DNA from: 62-47 sp044463945
Lineage (GTDB): Bacteria; Pseudomonadota; Alphaproteobacteria; Rhizobiales; Xanthobacteraceae
Direction of reading: 5' to 3'
NCBI GenBank assembly: GCA_044463945.1
Contig: JBIQLW010000003.1
Coordinates: 105,979 to 169,978, forward strand
DNA: 64,000 bases
Part shown: positions 44,091 through 52,486 of the stretch, piece after piece
Layout: the number at the start of each line of letters is the position of its first letter
How positions within the stretch are numbered: the stretch's first letter is position 1
Notes under the pieces: generated by a model
What the model saw: the letters and a program-made list of their open reading frames with translations, nothing else
The model's database searches: none
Told to the model about the DNA's origin: nothing
Program-made: the position numbers and the translations under genes

Positions 44091-44987
44091 TTAGCTGATG
44101 AGGCCTACTTCACGCATGCCCTTCGCAAGGCGCTGCTTCTCCTCCGCCGGAAGATCGTGGAATGGCCCGCGCGGCAATCCGACATTGATGCCCATATTGG
44201 TAAGGGCTTGCTTGTAGAACGGAGTTGCCAAGCGACGGTCTTCCACGTGATGTTCAGAAATCTGGAATGAGCGTTTCTGAAGATCAATTGCACCTTCGAG
44301 ATCACCCGACTTGACCATGTTGTAAATCTGAACGCCCAGCTTTGCCGGCCCTACAGGAACGATACAACCATGACCACCAAACAACAGGGTCGGCACCAGA
44401 ACATGAATCGTCGTAAGCAAGGTAATTCGGTCGAGCAGTTCGACGCACTCCATCCCGATCTTGCCAAAGTGACGTGAACTCTCCTTGAGAGAGACGACAT
44501 TCTTCACCGAAGCAATCTTCGAAAGAGTAGAGACTTTCAAATCGTACGACAGGATCGTGCTGTTGTAGCACATGATCGGAATATCAACGGTATCGGATAC
44601 GGCCTTGTAGAGATCGATGATCTCCTCCTCCACCGCCGTAACCACGTAAGGTGGTGTAATAACGACTGCCGTTGCCCCGACACGCTTCGCATGTTTTGCA
44701 AGCTCAATGCATTCACCTGTATGGGTTCCCGAAGCACCAGCCACCAACGGAACGCGCGCGTTGTTGGCCTTGGCGACAGTTTCTGTCACCAACATCTTTT
44801 CTTCCGTCGACAGGTGGCCAAATTCCGAGGACTCGGTACCGACGGTCATAATGCCGTGGACCTTGCAGGTGTTTATGGCGAAGTCGACCTCCTCTTTCAG
44901 GATCGTCGTATTGATCTTTCCGTTTGAATCAAAGGGCACCAGGACGGGCGCAATAATTCCTTCGAGACGAGTACCTTGCTTCATCAT
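44091..44987 (-). CDS. DapA/N-acetylneuraminate lyase superfamily protein
   Basis: 298 residues from MMKQGTRLEG, with GAGGAT well spaced ahead. (beta/alpha)8 class I aldolase: the Schiff-base Lys168 in NVVSLKESS and Tyr141 in IMCYNSTIL are present. The usual GTTGE is replaced by VGTESSEF and the YNxPxRT motif by YNSTILS, so it is not a lysine-biosynthesis DapA. Family reactions include 2-oxoacid aldol cleavage and deamination or dehydration of hydroxy-oxoacids (for example pyrroline-4-hydroxy-2-carboxylate deaminase). It heads the operon with the racemase and DadA genes and could use the 2-oxoacid made by DadA. Confidence 0.85.
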   Translation of the reverse strand: MMKQGTRLEGIIAPVLVPFDSNGKINTTILKEEVDFAINTCKVHGIMTVGTESSEFGHLSTEEKMLVTETVAKANNARVPLVAGASGTHTGECIELAKHAKRVGATAVVITPPYVVTAVEEEIIDLYKAVSDTVDIPIMCYNSTILSYDLKVSTLSKIASVKNVVSLKESSRHFGKIGMECVELLDRITLLTTIHVLVPTLLFGGHGCIVPVGPAKLGVQIYNMVKSGDLEGAIDLQKRSFQISEHHVEDRRLATPFYKQALTNMGINVGLPRGPFHDLPAEEKQRLAKGMREVGLIS

Positions 44988-45108
44988 GAAGATCCTCAGT
45001 TGGGGCACCAGATTTCCGCACCTTCGATCGGCCCGTTTTCCCTTTCGAACGGCACCCGAACCAATCGCCAATATGCAGCCGCATCATCGCGGTTACGTCA
45101 AGAAGACT

Positions 45109-45122
45109 ATATATAATCGATA
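45109..45122 (-). promoter_or_regulatory. Candidate GntR operator, site 3 (dapA-like promoter)
   Basis: TATCGATTATATAT on the minus strand, identical to the sites at 32561 and 41039, again with TTGACA immediately upstream (45124-45129). It is 122 bp ahead of the start codon. Confidence 0.7.
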
Positions 45123-45187
45123 ATGTCAACAGATATGATTGACCGGACATTCTGCGCTTGATTGCAGCATCGATTGACAGCCTTTGC

Positions 45188-45526
45188 TTACTGAGATCGC
45201 ACCAGCGACGACTTCACGAGATCGGAGAGCGAGGCGGCGCCGTCTTTCGTCCGAAGTGCGCCAAGGTTCGGCGCAGCGCGTTGCAGCCCGAGGGTACCTT
45301 TGATCAGCACGACGCGGTCGGTCGGAGGTTTCCGCCCCGGCAAAGCGTTGATTAGTGCCGTCTTGCCAGTCGAGGTGCCGCCGGCGACAAGGACGTTCTC
45401 GCGCTACTCGACCGCGAGCCCGAGCACGTCAGCGCGCGCCGGAAGCATGACCCCGGGATCGACCTGACCGGCAAGCGCAAACACCGCGACGGTCAGGCTG
45501 CGGGTGACAAAGGTCGGCGCGTATCT
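45188..45526 (-). pseudogene. trbB: Broken trbB-like conjugative transfer ATPase fragment
   Basis: About 110 codons read in one frame as FVTRSLTVAVFALAGQ, RADVLGLAVE, an in-frame TAG (45404-45406), then RENVLVAGGTSTGKTALINAL (Walker A), DRVVLIKGTLGLQRAAPNL and RTKDGAASLSDLVKSS, ending at a TAA. TrbB proteins read NILVVGGTSTGKTTLTNALL, DRVVIIEDTRELQCAAPNL and RTKDG. The N-terminal domain and everything after the DLVRSS region are missing, so this is a relic of an integrative or conjugative element. It lies 7 bp from the sulfatase stop, at the right edge of the GntR island. Confidence 0.8.
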
Positions 45527-45532
45527 TAAAAA

Positions 45533-46990
45533 CTAATCGAAACTAGGACGAACACCCGGTGGCACACTGAAACCGAGATCACCGCGTGCGATGACCCGCT
45601 CCTTCCCACCGACACGTTCGAGCAGCTTGCGCTGTGTCGCCTTTGCTTCGTGGTCGGTCGCCTCCGGGTCACAAATCTTCGCCAGTTCCGCCATCAAATT
45701 GCGCATCACATTTTTCGAGGATGGCAGGTCGGCGATATTCTGGAGCTCCTGGGGGTCCACCTTCAAATCGAAGAGCTGAGGCGGATAGTCGGTGTAAAAA
45801 ACAAGTTTGTGACACCCCTTTCGGATCATGTAGGCCGCCGACCTCGAACCCATTCCATGATACTCCGAAAACACGGCGCGATCGATGCACTGTCCATCCG
45901 AAAGTCTAGCAAGGTCCGTCCCTGGATGTGACGCGGTGACTGTCTCTTCGTCCGCCGAGCCAACCGTCGAGAAGATAAAGGGATAGATATCGAGCAGGCT
46001 GGTTGGCGTCGTCACCTCGCGCCCCCCGGAAAATCCAGGGCCGGCCACGATCAGCGGAACGCCGACTGACTCTTCGTACATGGTCGATTTGCCCCAGAGC
46101 CCGCGACTGCCGACATTGTCGCCGTGATCGCTGGTGTAGACGATGCGGGTATTCTCGGCCCAGCCGCCATCTTCGACGGCTTGAAGAATCTTGCCGATAT
46201 TCTCGTCCAGGAACGAGCACAGGCCGAGGTAACCGGCCTGCGCTCGCTTCACCATCTCGGGCGTTTCGAAAAACTCGTCATAGGCAAAAGACTGGCGATA
46301 GTCCTCGATATAGGGATGCTGCGGCTTGTGTCGCTCGCCATAGAGCTTCGGCGGCGGCAGGTCCTGATCATAATACCGATAGAAATGCTCGGGCGGCGCG
46401 GTCAAAGGGAAGTGCGGGCAAACGAGGGAAACAAACAAAACCCACGGCTTCTCAGTGTAACGCTGCGCCTCTTCCCGCAGCCAGATCTGCGCACGAGCTG
46501 TGATGTCACGGTCGTAGGTCGTGTAGAGCGACTCTCCAGGACCTGCCATGCGCGCCATCTTATAGGCACCCTTTCGCTTTGGCATGTCTTCATCGCGAAT
46601 CAGGCCAAGCAGATCGCCCTCGCCATCGATCACATGCATGCCGATCTGTTCTTCGGAGAATCCATTGTCATCGTCGCTCGAACGAAAATGCAGCTTGCCG
46701 ATCGAAACGACCTGGTGACCACGCGCACGGAGCAAGCTGTGCCAGCTTGGCACCGACCCGTCGAACGGCATGGCGTTGTCCCAGAACTTGATATCGTGGA
46801 CGTATTTTCCGGTCGCGAAGGCGGCGCGCGCGGGTACGCAAACTGGGGACGGCGTATAGGCCGACACGAAGCTAACGCCACGCGCCGCCAACCTGTCCAT
46901 GTGAGGCGTCCGCACTACCGGATGCCCCCGAAAGCTGAGGAAATGCGGGTTGTGCTCATCAGACATGATGATGACGAGATTGTGTGGCAT
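45533..46990 (-). CDS. Type I sulfatase (choline-sulfatase-like), cytoplasmic
   Basis: 485 residues. Metal ligands IMSDEHN at the N-terminus, the formylglycine motif CVPAR with Cys51 (C-x-P-x-R), GKLHF, YTSDHGDNVG and the C-terminal LVFYTDYPPQLFDLKVDPQE. There is no signal peptide, so it acts in the cytoplasm on a sulfate ester that must first be imported. The Cys-type active site is matured by a formylglycine-generating enzyme not in this window. The sulfonate/taurine-type ABC genes follow upstream on the same strand. Choline-O-sulfate is the commonest substrate of cytoplasmic members, but the specificity loop is not diagnostic. Confidence 0.85.
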   Translation of the reverse strand: MPHNLVIIMSDEHNPHFLSFRGHPVVRTPHMDRLAARGVSFVSAYTPSPVCVPARAAFATGKYVHDIKFWDNAMPFDGSVPSWHSLLRARGHQVVSIGKLHFRSSDDDNGFSEEQIGMHVIDGEGDLLGLIRDEDMPKRKGAYKMARMAGPGESLYTTYDRDITARAQIWLREEAQRYTEKPWVLFVSLVCPHFPLTAPPEHFYRYYDQDLPPPKLYGERHKPQHPYIEDYRQSFAYDEFFETPEMVKRAQAGYLGLCSFLDENIGKILQAVEDGGWAENTRIVYTSDHGDNVGSRGLWGKSTMYEESVGVPLIVAGPGFSGGREVTTPTSLLDIYPFIFSTVGSADEETVTASHPGTDLARLSDGQCIDRAVFSEYHGMGSRSAAYMIRKGCHKLVFYTDYPPQLFDLKVDPQELQNIADLPSSKNVMRNLMAELAKICDPEATDHEAKATQRKLLERVGGKERVIARGDLGFSVPPGVRPSFD

Positions 46991-47107
46991 CTGTCAGTTC
47001 TCGAATTCGACTGCTCGTTCCGGGCAAATACCTCTTCGGCGATGACGCGACCGAACCCTGTCGTCGTTATCGGAAGTAGAGACGTCGCGCAGCGAAGCGC
47101 GCTGCGA

Positions 47108-47944
47108 TCAACGGCCCCGCCAGTGAACGATCCGTGATTCAGCGATCTCGATGATGGTATTGAGGATCAACCCGATCAGGCCGATGAGAGCGATGCCGAT
47201 GAAAACCGTCGGGATATCGAACAGCAACGCTGCGTTGTTGATCATGAAACCCAGACCGGTTTGAGCGCCCACCAGTTCGGCAGCGACCACGACAGCCCAA
47301 CTGAGCGCCAGCGCAACACGCAGGCCGGTGAAGATCGAGGGCAGCGCCGCCGGGAAAATCACCTTCCAGAATTCCTGCCATTTGGACAGCCCAAGCGTTG
47401 CAGCCGCGCGACGGTAGGCCATCGGCGTGCCCGCAGCGCCAGCCTGCGCATTGACCACGGCGTAGTTGAACGCCGTCACGGTGATGAGCACGATCTTGCC
47501 TGTTTCGCCAAGGCCGAAATACAGAACCACCATCGGAATGAAGGCAATCGGCGGAATTGGACGGATGAACGACATTACCGGCGAGATCACCGCGGCAACG
47601 GTGCGGCTGTAGCCAGCCGCGAGACCGACCGCGACACCCAGCGTGCCACCGATAACGAAGCCGCCGAGCGTCCGCGACAGGCTGGCGCTGATCTGACCGA
47701 ACAGGCTTTCACCTTGATATCCATCGCGCAGAATAGTCCAGAAGCGGCTCAACAACGCTTGTGGGGAGGGCAGATATTCCGCAGGCACCATTCCGAAATT
47801 GGTGGCAGCAAACCAGACCAATATCAGGACCGCAATGCTGACCGTTGAGATAACGGGCCCGGGAATCCCGAACTGCGGACGGCGGCGTGGCGGTGCGGCA
47901 GCCGGCACGATCACCGACGCCAAAATCAGACCAAGCAACTTCAT
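47108..47944 (-). CDS. Sulfonate/taurine/nitrate-type ABC transporter permease (SsuC/TauC)
   Basis: 278 residues from MKLLGLILASVIV, with a GGGGAG site. About six hydrophobic segments and the family coupling motif, AATLGLSKWQEFWKVIFPAALPSIFTGLRVAL, near residue 185. The first 30 residues carry a PPRRRPQFG linker. Partner of the ATPase and binding proteins upstream. Family ligands are taurine, alkanesulfonates, nitrate and pyrimidine precursors; a sulfate ester is plausible given the adjacent sulfatase. Confidence 0.9.
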   Translation of the reverse strand: MKLLGLILASVIVPAAAPPRRRPQFGIPGPVISTVSIAVLILVWFAATNFGMVPAEYLPSPQALLSRFWTILRDGYQGESLFGQISASLSRTLGGFVIGGTLGVAVGLAAGYSRTVAAVISPVMSFIRPIPPIAFIPMVVLYFGLGETGKIVLITVTAFNYAVVNAQAGAAGTPMAYRRAAATLGLSKWQEFWKVIFPAALPSIFTGLRVALALSWAVVVAAELVGAQTGLGFMINNAALLFDIPTVFIGIALIGLIGLILNTIIEIAESRIVHWRGR

Positions 47945-47980
47945 CCTGCTCTCCCCTTCGGCATTCAATCTCCCGGACAC

Positions 47981-48802
47981 TTAGGCCCCAGGAGCCTTGT
48001 TCGGATTCTGAAGATGCACAAGCTCCTCCTGGATGAGCGCGAGCACCTGATGTTCGATTTCGGTGAAATCCGTCTGCCGCAGCATGTCGAGCGTCCGCGG
48101 CTTTGGCATCGGCACGTCGATCAGACTTTTCAGTTTGCCAGGACGCCGCGTCATCACGCCGACGCGATCGGAAATGAAGACGGCTTCGGCAACATCATGA
48201 GTGATGAAGAAAATGGTCGGGCGAAATTCATCCCACAGTTCCAGTAACAACTGCTGCATGATAATACGCGTCTGATAGTCAAGCGCACCGAACGGCTCGT
48301 CCATCAGGAGCACCCGCGGATTGCTGATGAGCGCGCGGGCGATCTGCACGCGCTGCTGCATGCCACCTGAAAGCTGATAGGGATAGCTTTTTTCGAAACC
48401 GGCCAATCCGACCGCTCGCAGCAAAGTGTTGGCCCGCGACAGATATTCGTCCTTTGGCACACCCCTGCTCTTCACGCCAAGCGTTACGTTGTCCAGCACG
48501 TTGAACCACGGATACAGGGCGGGATGCTGAAACACGACCGCGCGATCCGGTCCCGGCCCGCTGACCGGCGCACCATCGAGCGCAAGATCCCCTCCAGTCG
48601 GAAATTCAAATCCGGCAATAAGGTTCAGGGCCGTCGATTTACCGCAACCTGTTGGACCGACAATCGAGAATATCTCAGACTCATGGATCGCAAGTTGCAG
48701 TTCGCCGATTGCCACAACCTGATTGCCGCTTCTGTTGACAGCTGGATAGGCTTTCCTGACGTTATCAAAGACGATCTTCGCCTTCTGGGTCGTCTGAAGC
48801 AT
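47981..48802 (-). CDS. Sulfonate/taurine/nitrate-type ABC transporter ATPase (SsuB/TauB)
   Basis: 273 residues. Walker A GPTGCGKSTALN, signature LSGGMQQRVQIARAL, Walker B VLLMDEPFGALD and H-loop FFITHDVAEAVF. A GAGGAGG site precedes the ATG. Encoded between the binding-protein and permease genes, all on the same strand. Confidence 0.92.
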   Translation of the reverse strand: MLQTTQKAKIVFDNVRKAYPAVNRSGNQVVAIGELQLAIHESEIFSIVGPTGCGKSTALNLIAGFEFPTGGDLALDGAPVSGPGPDRAVVFQHPALYPWFNVLDNVTLGVKSRGVPKDEYLSRANTLLRAVGLAGFEKSYPYQLSGGMQQRVQIARALISNPRVLLMDEPFGALDYQTRIIMQQLLLELWDEFRPTIFFITHDVAEAVFISDRVGVMTRRPGKLKSLIDVPMPKPRTLDMLRQTDFTEIEHQVLALIQEELVHLQNPNKAPGA

Positions 48803-48932
48803 CCCAAACTCCTCCTCGGAAGCCCTTTGCTCGGCTCGCCACTTATCCAGAGCAAGTCACCCTCGAACTTGCAAATCTTTTCGTCGCATGCCGGCGCGAA
48901 ACGCCCCGCGAATACCGGCCATTCAAGGCTCC

Positions 48933-48964
48933 GCGAGTCAGCCTCCCGACAGGAAGGCTGACTC
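48933..48964. terminator. Hairpin between the binding-protein and ATPase genes
   Basis: 10-bp stem CGAGTCAGCC / GGCTGACTCG around a 12-base loop, starting just after the binding-protein stop. No T-run follows. It probably limits read-through or protects the 3' end of the binding-protein message, giving more binding protein than membrane subunits. Confidence 0.5.
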
Positions 48965-48975
48965 GATTCTTGCCT

Positions 48976-50013
48976 TTACTTCTTCTTGTTCTCAACATAC
49001 GCCTTCAGATATTTCGGATCGATGGCGTCGCGGAGTTGTTTTTCGGGGATCGGCTCTTTCAATACGCCGAGCGCGACGTAGGTCTCCGATGCGAGCTTGA
49101 GCTGACTGAAAAGGCCGCCGTCCCCCACCAGCGCATAACGCGACTTGGGATCGATCTGACTCTCCAGCGTCGGTGGATTCTTGAAGTAAAGGTCAACCAC
49201 CTTCCGCGCGATCTCGGGAGAAACGCTGAGTCGCTTCGCCAACGCATCGACGGCGACCTGCGGATTCTCTTTGATCGCATCCAACGCATCCGCCTGCGTC
49301 TTGATGAGGCGTTCGGCAAGTTTTGGCTTCGCCTTCAGCGCGGCTTCGCTGGCAAGCGTCGTCTCGGGACACGTTCCTCCGCCCGGCACCCATTCAGGAT
49401 CGAATCCGACAAGAGCCACATTCGAATCCACCAGTTGGAGCGAATAAGGCGCCCACGCGATTCCAGCATCGATCGAGCCGCTCATGAACGCATTGCGATA
49501 AAGCGGAGGAGCGATATTGACGGTACTGAGCTTGCTATATTCCGTGCCGGCCGCCTTGGCAGCCCAATACAACGATATCTGCGCGCAGGTGCCGACCGCG
49601 GACGCGACATGCTTGGCCTTGGCGAGGTCCTTCACCGAGCCGATGCCTGCTTCGCGTCGAACCACCAGACCCTCGGACAGGGCGGCGTCTCCCATATAGA
49701 GCAGAAATTTCACGGGAATATTCTGGCCAAGCGCGAACACTGACGCCAACCCAGTGGTCACGACGTCAAGACTGCCGCTCTTGAGCCCGGCAAGCAGCGG
49801 TGCGCCGGACTGAAAGGAAAAGAACGTAGGCTTGAGACCATTCTTCTCAAACAAGCCAAGGTCCTGCGCGACATAAACCTGTATGTAGGACGCGGTTGGC
49901 ATGCCGTAGTTGAACGAAATCATATCGTCCGCCGCGGCGCACTGGCTAAAAGATGTGGTAGCGATCACACCCGCGCCTATTACGGCTGCAGCTATCTGCT
50001 TAGCAACTCTCAT
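48976..50013 (-). CDS. SsuA/TauA-type substrate-binding protein 1
   Basis: 345 residues. Signal peptide MRVAKQIAAAVIGAGVIATTSFS with cleavage near AAAD. Periplasmic binding fold: GMPTASYIQVYVAQDLGLFEKNGLKP, SFQSGAPLLAGLKSGSLDVVTTGLAS, APPLYRNAFMSGSIDAGIAWAPY. Very similar in sequence to the neighbour at 50334 (same blocks in the same order), a recognisable duplication. The C-terminus ends ENKKK. Binds the small anionic ligand carried by the adjacent SsuBC-type subunits. Confidence 0.92.
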   Translation of the reverse strand: MRVAKQIAAAVIGAGVIATTSFSQCAAADDMISFNYGMPTASYIQVYVAQDLGLFEKNGLKPTFFSFQSGAPLLAGLKSGSLDVVTTGLASVFALGQNIPVKFLLYMGDAALSEGLVVRREAGIGSVKDLAKAKHVASAVGTCAQISLYWAAKAAGTEYSKLSTVNIAPPLYRNAFMSGSIDAGIAWAPYSLQLVDSNVALVGFDPEWVPGGGTCPETTLASEAALKAKPKLAERLIKTQADALDAIKENPQVAVDALAKRLSVSPEIARKVVDLYFKNPPTLESQIDPKSRYALVGDGGLFSQLKLASETYVALGVLKEPIPEKQLRDAIDPKYLKAYVENKKK

Positions 50014-50333
50014 CCTGACCTCCCTCGGTTGGTTTTTATATGCTCTTTGCCGACGACAGCCCTTTCCAGGGATGACCTTCCGACGCAGATTGGAAACGGA
50101 TCCCGGCGGCGCGTCCGCTCATCCACGAACCACGCTCTTTCCCCGCCCGGACCCCACGATCGATCCGTCGCTGCCCTCCTCCAGGTGGACTAACCACGAT
50201 AAATCTATTGCCAGGAGAGCAGGGTTCATTATTAGCCTGCCTAATAAGTATCGGACGAACAGAGTCTGCCGACACCATCCGGCATCGGCATCCCTTGACT
50301 CTGTGCAACTGGCGCTCGTGGCGATTTCAGCGT
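50014..50333. other. Region between the two binding-protein genes
   Basis: 320 bp without a supported gene. It contains the perfect dyad at 50229, which recurs in variant form at 52429 and 58224, so it should hold the promoter of the downstream transporter genes. I see no terminator with a T-run. Confidence 0.45.
50229..50247. promoter_or_regulatory. LysR-type dyad, site 1 (binding-protein/transporter promoter)
   Basis: Perfect 7-bp inverted repeat TTATTAG-CCTGC-CTAATAA, of the LysR T-N11-A form. Variants occur at 52429 and 58224. It is 215 bp ahead of the first binding-protein gene. Confidence 0.6.
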
Positions 50334-51365
50334 TTATCGTTTTTCGAGATACGCCTTCACGTACTGCGGATCGATCGCTTCGCGCAGCGTCGCTTCGGGA
50401 ATCGGCTCTTTCAGCACACCAAGCGCGACGTAGGTTTCCGATGCCAGCTTCAGTTGGGCAAACAATCCGCCATCGCCCACCAGCGCGTAGCGGGACTTGG
50501 GGTCGAGATGCTTCTCCATCGTTGGTGCGTCCTGGAAGTAGCGCTCGAACGTCAACTTGGCGATGTCGGGGGAGATGCTGAGCCGCTTGGCGAGAGCGTC
50601 GACCGCGAGCTGGGGATTCTTTGCGATGAGATCCAGTGCCTCCGCTTGCACCTTGACAAGACGCTCTGCCAACTGCGGATTGTTTTTCAGCGCTGCCGCC
50701 GCGATAAGTGTGGTTTCCGGGCACGTTCCCCCACCCGGCACCCAGGCGGCATCAAAACCGACAAGATGCTCGCCCATGCTCGCCAGTTGCAATGAATACG
50801 GCCCCCAAGCGACGCCGGCATCAAGCGAACCGCCAAGAAACGCATTGCGATACAGCGGCGGGGCGATATTGACCGTCTTCAAAGCGCCATAGGTTGTACC
50901 GGCGGCCTTGGCGGCCCAATACAGCGAGATCTGGGCACAGGTGCCGACCGCCGCACCGACCTGCTTGGCCTTGGCAAGGTCCTTGACAGTATTGATATCC
51001 GAACCGCGACGCGCGATCAGCGCTTCAGCCTGCGACGCGTCACCCATATAGAAAATATACTTGACTGGAATGCCCTGCCCCAGCGCGAACACCGAGGCGA
51101 GCCCTGTCGTAATGACGTCAAGGCTGCCGCTCTTCAATCCCGCCAGCAAAGGAGCGCCCGATTGAAAGGAGAAAAACTTCGGCTTCAGGCCGTACTTGGG
51201 AAAAAGGCCCTGATCCTCGGCGACGTAGAGCTGAGTATAGGCGCCCGTCGGGATGCCGTAGTTGAACTCGATCACATTTTTGTCGTCGGCGCGAGCGCCG
51301 GTAGCAGTCATGCCAATCAAGCTCGCCGCAATTGCCGCGGCTCCGATCCATTTGCGCATCGTCAT
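50334..51365 (-). CDS. SsuA/TauA-type substrate-binding protein 2
   Basis: 343 residues from MTMRKWIGAAAIAASLIGM (signal peptide, cut near ARAD), with a GGGGG ribosome site. Close paralogue of the protein at 48976: SFQSGAPLLAGLKSGSLDVITTGLAS, GTCAQISLYWAAKAAGT, DPKSRYALVGDGGLF and VALGVLKEPIPE are shared. Two binding proteins feeding one transporter suggests two related ligands. It lies 73 bp downstream of the BKACE gene. Confidence 0.92.
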   Translation of the reverse strand: MTMRKWIGAAAIAASLIGMTATGARADDKNVIEFNYGIPTGAYTQLYVAEDQGLFPKYGLKPKFFSFQSGAPLLAGLKSGSLDVITTGLASVFALGQGIPVKYIFYMGDASQAEALIARRGSDINTVKDLAKAKQVGAAVGTCAQISLYWAAKAAGTTYGALKTVNIAPPLYRNAFLGGSLDAGVAWGPYSLQLASMGEHLVGFDAAWVPGGGTCPETTLIAAAALKNNPQLAERLVKVQAEALDLIAKNPQLAVDALAKRLSISPDIAKLTFERYFQDAPTMEKHLDPKSRYALVGDGGLFAQLKLASETYVALGVLKEPIPEATLREAIDPQYVKAYLEKR

Positions 51366-51438
51366 AATGTGTCCCCCCGAGCATCGTGTTCTAGCGGATT
51401 TCCATATCGTGTGCGGCAGTCGCTCCCAATCGCGAAAG

Positions 51439-52326
51439 TCAGGCGGCGACCGGCTCCCGCAAACCGATGATCCGCGCGGCGTCTGCCGGGGTCGCGACCG
51501 AGCGACCAAGCATCTCGACAATATCGGCGGCTTTCGCAACGAGCTTCTCGTTGGTGGCAAATTCTCCCGGCGCCATATAGAGATTATCTTCGAGTCCGAC
51601 CCGGACGTGCCCTCCGAGAAGGGCTGACAGCGCGACGAAATCGAAACACTGACGACCGATCGCGAAGGCCGCCCAGTTCGCATGAGGCGGCAACATCGCG
51701 CGCATCGCCATCAGCGTTTCCGCCGTGGCCGGCGCGGCGTTGGGAATGCCCAGACAAAGCTGAAACAACGGCGTGCCTGTCACAAGACCGCTGTCAATCA
51801 GCGCTCGCGCCTGAGCGATATGCCCGAGCTCAAAACATTCTAGTTCGGGGGTGACGCCGATGTCACGAATTTTGCCTGCCATTTCCCGAATGTGAGGCGG
51901 GAAGCCCACAAAAATCTGCTCGCCGAAGTTCACTGTCCCGACATCCAGTGTACAGATGTTGGGACGGAGATCGACGATATGCAGCAAGCGTCGCTCCGGG
52001 TTGGCGAGATTGGTGCCCGGACCGCCGATCTGAGGATTGTCGGCGCCGGGTACATAGCGGCCGCCCCATCCGGTGGTCAGATTGATCAGCACATCGCTGC
52101 CGCTATCACGAACGCGTTTGACGACTTCCCGAAACAGTTCGAGTTCGCCCGAATGCTGTCCGGTCCGGGGGTCGCGGACATGGATGTGAACAACCGCGGC
52201 ACCGGCGGCGCGGGCTCGAAGACAGTCGCGCGCAATCTGCTCGGGCGTGATCGGGAAATCCGGAACCTTGGCAAAGTTTCCATGACCTCCAGTGATCGCG
52301 CAGGTGATAATGACCTTATCCGTCAT
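51439..52326 (-). CDS. BKACE-family enzyme (3-keto-5-aminohexanoate cleavage enzyme, DUF849)
   Basis: 295 residues. IITCAITGGHGN at the N-terminus, the zinc-binding VVHIHVRDPRTGQ near residue 45, then LINLTTGWGGRY, FVGFPPHIREMAGK, PELECFELGH and HVRVGLEDNLYMAPGE, the usual family landmarks. These enzymes condense a beta-keto acid with acetyl-CoA and release acetoacetate plus a CoA ester, so the substrate here is probably a 3-keto acid generated elsewhere in the cluster. First gene on its strand, divergent from the LysR gene. Confidence 0.9.
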   Translation of the reverse strand: MTDKVIITCAITGGHGNFAKVPDFPITPEQIARDCLRARAAGAAVVHIHVRDPRTGQHSGELELFREVVKRVRDSGSDVLINLTTGWGGRYVPGADNPQIGGPGTNLANPERRLLHIVDLRPNICTLDVGTVNFGEQIFVGFPPHIREMAGKIRDIGVTPELECFELGHIAQARALIDSGLVTGTPLFQLCLGIPNAAPATAETLMAMRAMLPPHANWAAFAIGRQCFDFVALSALLGGHVRVGLEDNLYMAPGEFATNEKLVAKAADIVEMLGRSVATPADAARIIGLREPVAA

Positions 52327-52428
52327 GTTCCGTCCCTTAAGCGGCGCGTCGCCGCCACTATCGTAATCCTGAACCGATCCCGGTCAACATTTTCGCGTCA
52401 ATCTGACCCGCTCATGGACAAAGGATAA

Positions 52429-52447
52429 CTATCAGTTTTACTAATTC
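52429..52447. promoter_or_regulatory. LysR-type dyad, site 2 (BKACE/lysR divergent promoter)
   Basis: CTATCAG-TTTTA-CTAATTC, matching the core of site 1 (ATyAG-N5-CTAAT). It sits 39 bp before the lysR start and 102 bp before the BKACE start, the expected location for a self-regulating LysR protein. Confidence 0.6.
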
Positions 52448-52486
52448 TTATGCTAGGAATAGCCGATCCGCCTAACCGAAGACGAC

